The notes under the pieces: generated by a model
Seen by the model: the letters and a program-made list of their open reading frames with translations, nothing else
Databases searched by the model: none
Told to the model about the DNA's origin: nothing
Translations under genes and position numbers: made by a program
Source of the DNA: CAZOKH01 sp964580315
GTDB lineage: Bacteria; Chloroflexota; Anaerolineae; Anaerolineales; Anaerolineaceae
DNA length: 26,036 nucleotides
Assembly (NCBI GenBank): GCA_964580315.1
Contig: CAZOKH010000054.1
Span: 1-26,036 of the forward strand
Reading direction: 5' to 3'
Part shown: piece after piece, positions 7,178 through 15,519 of the stretch
Position numbering within the stretch: the stretch's first letter is position 1
How the letters are laid out: the number at the start of each line of letters is the position of its first letter

Positions 7178-8287
7178 ATGGATAAACGGCTCTATTGGGT
7201 GGGATTCAACCTGGTAAAAGGTATTGGAGCAGTTCGACTTCAGGCGATTTTGGATCATTTTGGAGACCTGGAAATTGCCTGGAAAGCACCCATGGCTGAA
7301 TGGCAGACTTCAGGGTTGTCTGACCGCATTCTTCAAAATTTTCAGCGCGTTCGACAGGATGTTGACCTGGAACAATTGGAGCAAAAGTATGAACGCGCTG
7401 GAATTCGATTTTTTACCCGGGAGGATGCTGATTATCCGCGCCGTTTAAAAGAAATCAACCAGGCGCCACCGGTGATATTTGTTTCGGGAGACATTCGACC
7501 CGAAGATGAATGGGCTGTTGCCATTGTTGGCACCCGGCGTGTAACGGCTTATGGCAGGCAGGTTACGGAAGACCTGGCGGCGTTTTTAGCTCAAAATGGA
7601 ATTACGGTGGTCAGCGGACTGGCAAGAGGCATTGACGGCATTGCCCACGAAGCCTGCCTGCGCGCTGGCGGGAGAACCTTTGCTGTTTTGGGCAGCGGGC
7701 TTGATCGAATTTATCCACCGGAGCACCGCAACCTGGCGGAGCGGATTGCGGAAAACGGCGCTCTTATTTCTGATTATCCCCTGGGAACGGAACCAGACGG
7801 TGTGAATTTTCCTCCCCGCAATCGCATCATATCTGGCATATCGATTGCCACGGTAGTGGTGGAAGCCGGGGAAACCAGCGGCGCTCTGATTACGGCTGAA
7901 TTTGCGGCCGAACAGGGCAGAGATGTGTTCGCCGTGCCGGGCAATATTTATGCGCCGCAAAGCAAAGGTGCCAACCGGTTGATTGTTCAAGGCGCCAGGC
8001 CGCTGGTTGACAGGCAGGAAATTCTTGAATTGCTCAACCTGGATAAAATTCAACACATTCAATCTGCACGTGTTTCATTACCGGCTGATGAGTTGGAAAC
8101 ACAGGTAATCAAGATTCTGGGTAATGAAACCTATCATATTGACGAAATTTGTGTACATTCAGGCTTGCCGATTGAAAAAGTATCCGCTACACTTGCAGTA
8201 ATGGAATTAAAAGGCATGGTGCGGCAGGTTGGTGGGATGACCTATATGCTAATCCATGACGCTGAAACAGAGTACCGAACGGAATAA
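7178..8287 (+). CDS. dprA: DNA-processing protein DprA
   Basis: DprA binds incoming single-stranded DNA during natural transformation and loads RecA; many non-competent bacteria also keep it. The 369-residue protein has an N-terminal helical (SAM/HhH-like) region (about 1-75), the Rossmann-like DprA domain (about 85-290) with VGTRR (117-121), SGLARGIDGIAHE (146-158), FPPRNRIISG (211-220) and GNIYAPQSKGANRLI (255-269), and a C-terminal winged-helix domain (about 305-360). All family landmarks are present. The start has no strong ribosome binding site, but it lies six bases after rimM, which suggests coupling. Competence pilus genes are not in the window. Confidence 0.95.
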   Translation: MDKRLYWVGFNLVKGIGAVRLQAILDHFGDLEIAWKAPMAEWQTSGLSDRILQNFQRVRQDVDLEQLEQKYERAGIRFFTREDADYPRRLKEINQAPPVIFVSGDIRPEDEWAVAIVGTRRVTAYGRQVTEDLAAFLAQNGITVVSGLARGIDGIAHEACLRAGGRTFAVLGSGLDRIYPPEHRNLAERIAENGALISDYPLGTEPDGVNFPPRNRIISGISIATVVVEAGETSGALITAEFAAEQGRDVFAVPGNIYAPQSKGANRLIVQGARPLVDRQEILELLNLDKIQHIQSARVSLPADELETQVIKILGNETYHIDEICVHSGLPIEKVSATLAVMELKGMVRQVGGMTYMLIHDAETEYRTE

Positions 8288-8292
8288 TAATT

Positions 8293-9381
8293 ATGGAACA
8301 CTTTTATGCAGTGATTATGGCAGGGGGTGGGGGCACACGATTGTGGCCGCTCTCGCGCCGTCAACAGCCCAAGCAAATGTTGAAACTGGGCAGCGAGCGC
8401 ACCCTGTTTCAAATGGCGGTTGATCGCTTGCAGGGTATTTTTCCCTTTGATCATATTTTTGTGGTGACCGTGGAAGAACAGGCCCACGCCTTGCAGCAGC
8501 AATGCCCCGAAATTCCCCGGGCAAACTATTTATTGGAATCCATGCCGCGCGGCACAGCCTCGGTGGTTGGAATGGCCGGGCTTGCGCTCCAGGCGGTTGA
8601 CCCCCGGGCTGTGATGGCAGTTTTAACGGCTGACCATTTTATTCAGAATGTTGATTTATTCCAACAGCTATTAAAATCTGCGTATGCCTGCGCCGAGAAT
8701 GGTTACCTGGTGACACTGGGCATCCAACCCACATACCCATCAACGGGGTATGGTTATGTGCAGCGCGCTGAAAGCCTGGGTGAGTTTCATGGAAAACCGG
8801 CTTACCGGGTTTTACGGTTTACTGAAAAACCCAACCTTGAACGCGCACAGCAAATGATCGACGCCAAAGATCACTACTGGAATTCGGGCATGTTCTTCTG
8901 GAAGGTTGAACGCATTATGCGGGAATTTCACCAGCTTATGCCCGAACTGGCTGAAAAATTGGATGAGATTGCGGCATCCTGGAAAACAGATCAACGCGAT
9001 ACTGTTTTACATCAAGTGTGGGGTACCATAAAACCGGAAACGATCGATTATGGTATTATGGAAAAAGCCGAGCGGGTGGCAGTGTTGCCTGCTGAAAACC
9101 TCAATTGGAATGATGTGGGCAGTTGGGAATCGCTGTTTGAGGTTTTACCGGGCGATGAAAATGGCAATATTAATTTGGGCGCCAACCATATGGGGCTGGA
9201 CACGCACGGCACCTTAATTGGATCTTCTGAAAATAAGCGGTTGATTGTAACCATTGGCGCCGATAACCTGGTTATCATTGATACCCCTGACGCTTTACTG
9301 GTTTGCCCGAAAGAAAGAAGCCAGGAAATCAAACAAATTGTTACGATGTTAAAACAACAGCAACAAGAGAATTATCTTTAG
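8293..9381 (+). CDS. manC: Mannose-1-phosphate guanylyltransferase
   Basis: The enzyme joins mannose-1-phosphate and GTP to make GDP-mannose, the donor for mannosylated glycans and the precursor of GDP-fucose and other sugars. The 362-residue protein opens with the nucleotidyltransferase signature MAGGGGTRLWPLSRRQQPKQ (9-28). It also shows the metal-site region LTADH (111-115), FTEKP (176-180), YWNSGMFFWK (195-204) and NWNDVGSW near 272. It ends after the short beta-helix part and lacks the C-terminal phosphomannose isomerase cupin of bifunctional ManC proteins. It starts five bases after dprA and ends 11 bases before topA, so it is probably cotranscribed with housekeeping genes and may serve the surface-glycan genes at the right end. 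Confidence 0.93.
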   Translation: MEHFYAVIMAGGGGTRLWPLSRRQQPKQMLKLGSERTLFQMAVDRLQGIFPFDHIFVVTVEEQAHALQQQCPEIPRANYLLESMPRGTASVVGMAGLALQAVDPRAVMAVLTADHFIQNVDLFQQLLKSAYACAENGYLVTLGIQPTYPSTGYGYVQRAESLGEFHGKPAYRVLRFTEKPNLERAQQMIDAKDHYWNSGMFFWKVERIMREFHQLMPELAEKLDEIAASWKTDQRDTVLHQVWGTIKPETIDYGIMEKAERVAVLPAENLNWNDVGSWESLFEVLPGDENGNINLGANHMGLDTHGTLIGSSENKRLIVTIGADNLVIIDTPDALLVCPKERSQEIKQIVTMLKQQQQENYL

Positions 9382-9392
9382 GAGCAACAGGC

Positions 9393-11717
9393 TTGGAAGC
9401 ATATTGTGTGAAATGTAAAGCAAAACGGGAAATTGTAAATCCGCAGGCCGATTTTAACGCGGCCGGTGCACCAATAACCCGTGGGATTTGTGGAACCTGC
9501 GGTACAAAAATCATTCGTATTGGTAGAACACCGGCGCATGACGGTTTAGTTGCTCCCCAACGAAAGCCCAAAGAAGTTCACCGCGAAGGAAAACTGGTTA
9601 TTGTTGAGTCTCCTGCCAAAGCGCGGACAGTGGGGCGTTTTTTGGGGCATGGATACAATGTCAAGGCATCTATTGGCCATGTGCGCGATTTGCTGCGGTC
9701 AGAGTTATCGGTGGACGTGGAAAATGATTTTACGCCCAAGTACCGCGTGCCCAATGAGAAGCGGCAGGTTGTGAAGGAATTAAAAGCTGCTGCACAAACT
9801 GCGGCAGAAGTGTACCTGGCGACAGACCCTGACCGTGAAGGTGAAGCTATTGCCTGGCATCTTTTAGAGGCAGTGGACATTGACCCGAAGGTGACCAAAA
9901 GAGTGGTTTTTCATGAAATCACTGACAGCGCGATCAGCGAATCGTTTGCCCATCCGCGCGATATTGACATGCACCTGGTGGATGCACAACAGGCTCGCCG
10001 GGTGCTGGACCGCCTGGTGGGATATGGAATCAGCCCATTGTTGTGGGAAAAAGTGCGCAGCCGCCTGTCGGCTGGCCGGGTGCAGTCAATAGCGCTGCGC
10101 CTGGTGGTGGAGCGTGAACGTGAAATCAATGATTTTGTTCCGGTTGAATACTGGTCAATCAGTGCTGAATTAAAACCCGAGGGCAGCAGAAACACCTACA
10201 TCGCCCGGTTGGCCAAGATCGACGATCAAGATCCTGAACTCCCCAATGAAGTCACCGTACACGGCATTTTAAATGATATGGAAACTGCCGCGTACCAGAT
10301 TAAGAAAATCAGGCGAAGTGAACGACGCCGAAAACCCTCCGCTCCATTCACAACCAGCACGCTGCAGCAGGAAGCCTCACGCCGGCTTGGTTATACTGCC
10401 AAGCGGACCATGGCTATAGCGCAGCAGCTTTATGAAGGTATTGATGTGGGAACTGGCGGGGTTACTGGTCTCATTACGTACATGCGTACTGATTCAACCA
10501 ACGTGGCCGAACAGGCTCAGGGTGAAGCGCGTAATTTTATCCAGCAGAAATACGGGAATACATTTATTCCGGATGAAAAACCGGTTTATCGCACCTCGGC
10601 AAAGAGCGCACAAGAAGCGCATGAAGCCATTCGCCCGACCAGCACGCTGCGGCAACCCGATACGGTTAAAGAATTCTTATCTCGCGACCAGTTTCGTTTG
10701 TACCAGTTGATCTGGCAGCGGTTTGTCGCTTCGCAAATGTCGCCTGCGGTTTATGACACGGTTTCTGTTGAGGTGGAAGGGAAAACAGACGAACATATCT
10801 ACACGCTGCGCGCCACCGGATCAACGTTGCGTTTCCAGGGATTTCTGGCTGTTTACGAAGAATCGCTGGAAGAAGATCAAAAATCGGAAGATGCTGATAA
10901 TGTAAATATTCCGCCTGACCTGGAAGAAAACCAGAAACAAAACCTGGAGAGGTTGATCCCAGAGCAGCATTTCACCCAACCCCCACCGCGATACAGCGAT
11001 GCAACTCTAATCAAAACGTTGGAAGAATATGGGATTGGCCGTCCATCAACTTATGCTGCCATTCTTTCGACTATTCAAGACCGGGGATATGTGATCCGCG
11101 ACGGGAAGAAACTTTTCCCGACGGATACCGGATTCCTGGTCAATGATATGCTGGTTGAACATTTCCCGGATGTGGTGAATACACAGTTTACAGCCGGAAT
11201 GGAAGAAGAATTGGACCAGGTGGCATCGGGCGAGAGAAAATGGACTGATGTGGTGCGTACATTCTACGACACCTTTGCCCCCGAGTTGAAACGAGCCGAA
11301 GAGTTGATGCCCACCGCGAAAGCTGAACTGGAAAAGGTTGGACGGGTTTGCCCTGAATGCGGACACGACCTGGTGATTCGCTGGGGGCGATACGGCAAGT
11401 TTATCAGTTGCAGTAATTTTCCTACTTGCCGCTACACCGAAGCATGGCTTGAAAAAATTGGTGTAAAATGCCCCAAATGCGGGGGCGAGATTGTGGAAAG
11501 AAAAACTCGAAAGAGACGGGTGTTTTACGGCTGCGCGAATTATCCAGAATGCGATTTCACATCCTGGAAACGACCAATTCCCATTCCATGCCCAAAATGC
11601 GGCGGGTTGCTCCTCATTCTGAATAAAAAAGAAGCACAGTGCGAGAAGTGCCAGGAAACATTTCTGCTTGATGACCTGGAAGAAGCTGCTGAAAAGAATG
11701 TTGAAACCAAAGCGTAA
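9393..11717 (+). CDS. topA: DNA topoisomerase I with N-terminal zinc-ribbon fusion
   Basis: Type IA topoisomerase that relaxes negative supercoils by a phosphotyrosine intermediate. I choose the TTG start at 9393: AGGAG lies eight bases upstream (9380-9384), and reading further upstream only gives the manC shadow. The 774-residue protein starts with a zinc ribbon (C5, C8, C33, C36) resembling DUF5679, then the TOPRIM domain (about 67-190) with ATDPDREGEAIAW (catalytic D145, D147, E149). The core carries the catalytic tyrosine in GLITYMRTDS (Y363), and three C-terminal zinc ribbons beginning CPECG, CPKCG and CPKCG occupy about 645-755. The N-terminal ribbon is absent from the E. coli enzyme and is the odd part; it may bind DNA or a partner. 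Confidence 0.95.
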   Translation: MEAYCVKCKAKREIVNPQADFNAAGAPITRGICGTCGTKIIRIGRTPAHDGLVAPQRKPKEVHREGKLVIVESPAKARTVGRFLGHGYNVKASIGHVRDLLRSELSVDVENDFTPKYRVPNEKRQVVKELKAAAQTAAEVYLATDPDREGEAIAWHLLEAVDIDPKVTKRVVFHEITDSAISESFAHPRDIDMHLVDAQQARRVLDRLVGYGISPLLWEKVRSRLSAGRVQSIALRLVVEREREINDFVPVEYWSISAELKPEGSRNTYIARLAKIDDQDPELPNEVTVHGILNDMETAAYQIKKIRRSERRRKPSAPFTTSTLQQEASRRLGYTAKRTMAIAQQLYEGIDVGTGGVTGLITYMRTDSTNVAEQAQGEARNFIQQKYGNTFIPDEKPVYRTSAKSAQEAHEAIRPTSTLRQPDTVKEFLSRDQFRLYQLIWQRFVASQMSPAVYDTVSVEVEGKTDEHIYTLRATGSTLRFQGFLAVYEESLEEDQKSEDADNVNIPPDLEENQKQNLERLIPEQHFTQPPPRYSDATLIKTLEEYGIGRPSTYAAILSTIQDRGYVIRDGKKLFPTDTGFLVNDMLVEHFPDVVNTQFTAGMEEELDQVASGERKWTDVVRTFYDTFAPELKRAEELMPTAKAELEKVGRVCPECGHDLVIRWGRYGKFISCSNFPTCRYTEAWLEKIGVKCPKCGGEIVERKTRKRRVFYGCANYPECDFTSWKRPIPIPCPKCGGLLLILNKKEAQCEKCQETFLLDDLEEAAEKNVETKA

Positions 11718-11741
11718 ATTTTATAGACCTATCCATTTTTA

Positions 11742-11770
11742 TTGCTTTATTATTCAATCTGTTCTACAAT
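11742..11770 (+). promoter_or_regulatory. Candidate sigma70-type promoter
   Basis: TTGCTT (11742-11747) and TACAAT (11765-11770) are separated by exactly 17 bases. The -35 matches three of six consensus bases and the -10 five of six. Transcription would begin near 11777, which lies after the ATG at 11773 and so supports translation from 11797. No terminator for topA is visible in this spacer. Confidence 0.45.
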
Positions 11771-11796
11771 AGATGAATAAAGTCATTGAGGGAACT

Positions 11797-12927
11797 ATGA
11801 ATAGACTAAAATCCAATCCGATAAGTCTCAAGAATATTAACCTTGATGCCCTGCGCGGACAATTAAACAAGCCGCTGACGACCTTTATTCTGGGGTTAAT
11901 TCTGGGCATGATTCTGGGGTTACCCATCCTGGGTTGGTGGCTCTTTCCGGTAGAGTGGAAAGATGCCTCAGTGGCGCACTTACGCCAGGATTTAAAATCT
12001 GATTATCTGCGAATGGCTGTGGATTCGTATGCGGTTAATCAGAACAAACAACAGGCTCAGCAGCGATGGAATGAACTGGGAATAGATGCTGTTAAACTGT
12101 TTACAGCAGCGCAGGCTGATCCGACCTATAATGCCAACAACCTGGCGAATTTTTCCAATGCGATTAAAGGGCCGGATGGTGTTATTCAACAACCGGGTGG
12201 TGTTGATACTGCTCAGAGCCAACCGGGGGCGGCAACTACCCCGGCAGCAGGCACGCCAACGACCGACACAAAAGCGGGCGGCATAAACCTGGTTTATGTG
12301 CTGGGCGCTTTTTGCCTGCTGACCCTGGTGATTGGCGGCGCGCTGGTTTATGTGATTATCATTCGGAAACGCCCAAGCGGGGGCGGTGATGTGACTTCCG
12401 ATGAAGAAACGGACGAAGAAGCGCAGGCTGTCGAAAAAATCCGCCCATCTGCAGCCCATGCAGCCGATCAGGCGGCTTACGAGGATGAGGGCGAACAGAT
12501 GCCGGTTGCCCAGTTTATGACCACCTATATGCTGGGTGACGATTTGTATGATGATTCATTTAGCATCGATTCACCAACCGGCGAATTTTTAGGCGAGTGC
12601 GGTGTGGGTATTTCCGACACCATTGGTGTGGGCGATCCCAAAAAAGTAACCGCTTTTGAGGTGTGGCTGTTCGATAAAAACGATATTCAGACCATTACCA
12701 AGGTACTGATGAGCGATCACGCATACAATGATCCGACCATCAGCCAACGGCTTTTGTCAAAAGGTGAACCGGTGCGAATTGAAGCGGGGCAGACCGTTTT
12801 GTTGGAAACGGCAACCCTGCAATTGGAAGCGCGCGTGGTTGATTTGAACTATGGGCACGGTGCTTTGCCCGAAAGCAGTTTCTTTGAACGCCTGACTCTG
12901 GAACTGGCAGTCTGGTCCAAGGTATAA
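11797..12927 (+). CDS. Two-helix membrane protein with conserved-looking C-terminal domain, unknown function
   Basis: The 376-residue product is not recognised. It has a membrane helix at about residues 28-48 with repeated LGxxLGMxLG glycines, an extracytoplasmic stretch (about 50-165) with a helical part and a Pro/Ala/Thr-rich linker, a second helix (about 166-188), an acidic linker, and a C-terminal domain of about 135 residues (240-376) rich in strands and acidic residues, containing FMTTYMLGDDLYDDSF. With both helices inserted, the N- and C-termini would be cytoplasmic. I place the start at 11797, just after GAGGG and downstream of the predicted transcription start; an ATG at 11773 lacks a binding site. 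The gene has its own promoter and terminator. It may be a Chloroflexota-specific family, but that could not be tested here. Confidence 0.7.
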   Translation: MNRLKSNPISLKNINLDALRGQLNKPLTTFILGLILGMILGLPILGWWLFPVEWKDASVAHLRQDLKSDYLRMAVDSYAVNQNKQQAQQRWNELGIDAVKLFTAAQADPTYNANNLANFSNAIKGPDGVIQQPGGVDTAQSQPGAATTPAAGTPTTDTKAGGINLVYVLGAFCLLTLVIGGALVYVIIIRKRPSGGGDVTSDEETDEEAQAVEKIRPSAAHAADQAAYEDEGEQMPVAQFMTTYMLGDDLYDDSFSIDSPTGEFLGECGVGISDTIGVGDPKKVTAFEVWLFDKNDIQTITKVLMSDHAYNDPTISQRLLSKGEPVRIEAGQTVLLETATLQLEARVVDLNYGHGALPESSFFERLTLELAVWSKV

Positions 12928-12949
12928 CCTGTCCCTAAATTAAACAAAC

Positions 12950-12983
12950 ACAAGCCCTGCAATCGCAGGGCTTGTTCTTTTTT
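12950..12983. terminator. Rho-independent terminator, probably bidirectional
   Basis: ACAAGCCCTGC (12950-12960) and GCAGGGCTTGT (12965-12975) form an 11-bp perfect stem with a four-base AATC loop, followed by TCTTTTTT. This is a textbook terminator for the plus-strand gene ending at 12927. On the minus strand the stem is followed by a T-rich stretch (TGTTTGTTTAATTT), so it likely also ends the seven-gene minus-strand run. Confidence 0.9.
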
Positions 12984-13004
12984 ATCTTTTGATGGATTCT
13001 CGCT

Positions 13005-13769
13005 TCACCAGGCTGACCGTCCGCCATCAACGGGAATGGCGGCGCCGGTGATGAAAGATGAGGCATCAGATGCCAGGAATACGATTACTTCGGCCTGTTC
13101 TTCGGGGGTTGAAATTCTGTTGAGCGGGTGCCTGGCGGCAAATTGCCGGCGGACAACTGCCTGGTCGCCAAAGGTATCGATCTCATCGCGCAGCAAGGGA
13201 GTATCTACACTGCCCGGGCAGATGCAATTGACCCGAATGTTGAACGGCGCCAGCTCGACGGCCATGGCTTTGGTCAATTGCACCACACCGCCTTTGGCGG
13301 CGCAATAAGCAGCGGTTTCATTTCCACCGACCAGTCCGAAGATGGATGAGACATTGATGATGGAACCGCCGCCCTGTTTTTGCATGAAAGGGATGACGGC
13401 TTTGGACATGAAAAAACTGCCTTTCAGGCTTGTGTCCAAAACTTCGTCCCATTCTTCTTCATTTGTATTCAGAATGGATTTATTCAGCATGATACCCGCG
13501 TTGTTGACCAGCACATCAATGGATGACTGCTGTGCTGCAATGCGCTCAACCAGTTGGGCACATTGCTGAGTCGATTTCACATCGCAGGTGAGGTATTCCA
13601 CGGACGGGGAATAATCAGCAGCCAATGAATGAACGGCAGCCTGCCCTTTCTGCAGGCTGCGACCGGTGATCACGACATAGGCACCCTCGGAAGCGAATTG
13701 CCTGGCTGCAGCCAATCCAATCCCAGAAGTTCCCCCTGTTATCAGGATGGTTTTTCCCTTGAATTTCAT
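13005..13769 (-). CDS. Short-chain dehydrogenase/reductase (SDR)
   Basis: The 254-residue protein is a classical SDR, an NAD(P)-dependent oxidoreductase of soluble small molecules. It has the cofactor motif TGGTSGIG (11-18), a D63 of the CDV segment that contacts the adenine ring, NNAG (89-92), catalytic Ser141/142, and YCAAK (Y155, K159). The PGSVDTP segment and the C-terminal SSFITGAAIPVDGG end are typical of the FabG-like group. Arg37 after the second strand (TGRS) favours NADP(H). The substrate cannot be named. It is last in the minus-strand run, 11 bases after the flavodiiron gene. Confidence 0.9.
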   Translation of the reverse strand: MKFKGKTILITGGTSGIGLAAARQFASEGAYVVITGRSLQKGQAAVHSLAADYSPSVEYLTCDVKSTQQCAQLVERIAAQQSSIDVLVNNAGIMLNKSILNTNEEEWDEVLDTSLKGSFFMSKAVIPFMQKQGGGSIINVSSIFGLVGGNETAAYCAAKGGVVQLTKAMAVELAPFNIRVNCICPGSVDTPLLRDEIDTFGDQAVVRRQFAARHPLNRISTPEEQAEVIVFLASDASSFITGAAIPVDGGRSAW

Positions 13770-13780
13770 TGCAGAAAAAT

Positions 13781-14989
13781 TTAAGCCCTGGGATTCATAA
13801 TCAGTTGGGCAAAAGATGTGCCCAGTTGTTCAGCCTGCTGCAAGGTTTCACCCAGGGGAGCTCCCAGGAAATCATTTGATGCGATGATGTCCCATTTCAA
13901 CAGCGTTTCGGCCATTTGCTTGAAACCGCCGGCAGCGCCGCCGCCCCAGCCATAACTGCCAAAGAAAATTGCCTGCCGGCTGCGGATGCGCTTGATGCCC
14001 ACTTCTTCCAGTAAGCTGGACATGGGAGGGAACAGGCCGCCGTTGTAAGTGGGCGCTCCTACAGCAACACCCTGATAGAGGATTAATGAGGGAAGGATGT
14101 GGCTTGGGTCAATGTAACTGACATTGAATACATTCACAGGAAGCCCTTGAGAGGCGATACCCTGCGCCACGCGGTGCATATACTTCTCGGTGTTGCCGTA
14201 CATGGAACCATACAGAAGCGTGATCCCTTTTTCTGCCGGTCCGATTACATATTCAGACCATTTTTTATATAAACTGGAAATCAGCTCAGGCTTTTTGCGC
14301 CAGATTAACCCATGCGAGGGGGCGATGATCGAAATGGGGGTGTTGGATAATTTGTTTACGGCGTTGATGACGGGTTTGCTGAATGAAGCCACAATGTTGG
14401 AGTAATAGCGCAGCGATTCTCTGAGGTAAAAATCCAAATCAATGTTGTCGTCATCGAAAATGTAACCGTTTAGAGCGCCGTAGCCGCCAAAAGCATCGCA
14501 CGAGAAAAGAATCTTCTCCGTGACTTCATAGGTGGCCATAGTTTCAGGCCAGTGGACAAAGGGGATATGCAAAAATTGCAGGGAATGCTTGCCCAGTGAA
14601 ATCGTTTCACCATCAGCCACAACACGAACGCCATCGCGAATACCGTAATAAGCCTCAAGCATTTTTCTGGCTTTTTCGGTGCACAAAATTGTGGCTTGCG
14701 GCGCCAGTGTCATGATGCGGTGCAAGGCGCCAGTGTGGTCGGGTTCCATGTGATTGACCACGATATAGTCAATTTTTGAGAGGTCGACCAGGGCGCGAAT
14801 TTGATCGATAAAGTGTTCTTCGAGGATTTCTTTGCTTAAATCAACTAAGACATTTTTCTCATCAAGAATCAGGTAGGAGTTGTATGAAATGCCCTCTTCT
14901 TTGATGGGCCACATGGATTCAAATTTGTCCGTTTGCCGGTCATTAACGCCAATCCAATAGATATTGGGTTTGATCTCTATGGGCTTCAT
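13781..14989 (-). CDS. Flavodiiron protein (A-type flavoprotein)
   Basis: Flavodiiron proteins reduce O2 to water or NO to N2O in the cytoplasm and protect anaerobes. The 402-residue protein has an N-terminal metallo-beta-lactamase-like domain (about 1-250) with the complete diiron ligand set: H80, E82, D84 and H85 in NHMEPDH, H146, D165 and H226. The flavodoxin domain (about 254-395) opens with the FMN loop GSMYGNTEKY. There is no fused rubredoxin or flavin reductase module, so an outside electron donor is needed; none is encoded nearby. AAGGAGG precedes the ATG closely. O2 versus NO preference cannot be read from sequence. Its place beside greA suggests a housekeeping or stress run. Confidence 0.94.
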   Translation of the reverse strand: MKPIEIKPNIYWIGVNDRQTDKFESMWPIKEEGISYNSYLILDEKNVLVDLSKEILEEHFIDQIRALVDLSKIDYIVVNHMEPDHTGALHRIMTLAPQATILCTEKARKMLEAYYGIRDGVRVVADGETISLGKHSLQFLHIPFVHWPETMATYEVTEKILFSCDAFGGYGALNGYIFDDDNIDLDFYLRESLRYYSNIVASFSKPVINAVNKLSNTPISIIAPSHGLIWRKKPELISSLYKKWSEYVIGPAEKGITLLYGSMYGNTEKYMHRVAQGIASQGLPVNVFNVSYIDPSHILPSLILYQGVAVGAPTYNGGLFPPMSSLLEEVGIKRIRSRQAIFFGSYGWGGGAAGGFKQMAETLLKWDIIASNDFLGAPLGETLQQAEQLGTSFAQLIMNPRA

Positions 14990-15015
14990 TCTTCCTCCTT
15001 TTGGTAAATTGCGGG

Positions 15016-15486
15016 TTATTTTATTTCCAAAATTTTCAAGTAGATGGAACCCGAAGGGACCTGGGCGGTCACTGTGTCGCCGACGCGGTGCCCAAGAATT
15101 GCCTGACCAATGGGAGATTCGTGCGAAATGCGTCCATTGCTGGGATCGGCTTCTTTACGACCAACCAGGAAATAAGTTTCGGGTTCATACGTACCTTCCT
15201 GAATGGTAACCGTGTCGCCAATGCTGACAATGGATTTGTCGGTTTGCAGTTCTTCAATAATCTGTGCATTGCGCAGTATGTTTTCCAGTTCAATAATTCT
15301 TCCTTCGAGAAATCCCTGTTCTTCTTTTGCCTGAATATAATCGGCGTTTTCCGATAAGTCTCCCTGTTGAATGGCAGTGCGCAGGCGGTGTGAAAGCTCC
15401 TCGCGGGCGGGACCTTTCAGGTTTTCCAACTCTTCTTTTAGTTTTTTTGCGCCTTCAGCAGTGAGATAACTGGTTTCAGATGACAT
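15016..15486 (-). CDS. greA: Transcription elongation factor GreA
   Basis: GreA inserts its coiled coil into the secondary channel of backtracked RNA polymerase and stimulates cleavage of the 3' end of the transcript. The 156-residue protein has the N-terminal coiled coil (about 8-78), whose tip GDLSENADY carries the acidic pair D43 and E46, and the C-terminal globular FKBP-like domain (about 84-156), with the SPIGQAILGHRVGD segment. Length is typical. GGAG lies just upstream of the ATG. It sits 33 bases after the HD-phosphohydrolase gene and 26 bases before the flavodiiron gene. Confidence 0.97.
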   Translation of the reverse strand: MSSETSYLTAEGAKKLKEELENLKGPAREELSHRLRTAIQQGDLSENADYIQAKEEQGFLEGRIIELENILRNAQIIEELQTDKSIVSIGDTVTIQEGTYEPETYFLVGRKEADPSNGRISHESPIGQAILGHRVGDTVTAQVPSGSIYLKILEIK

Positions 15487-15519
15487 ACACTCTCCAAACA
15501 GAATTTTAAAATTTGTAAA

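Noticed and set aside
9303..9392. Longer topA start giving 30 more residues
   Set aside because: It lies inside manC, lacks a ribosome binding site, and the TTG at 9393 has AGGAG at ideal distance just before the zinc ribbon.
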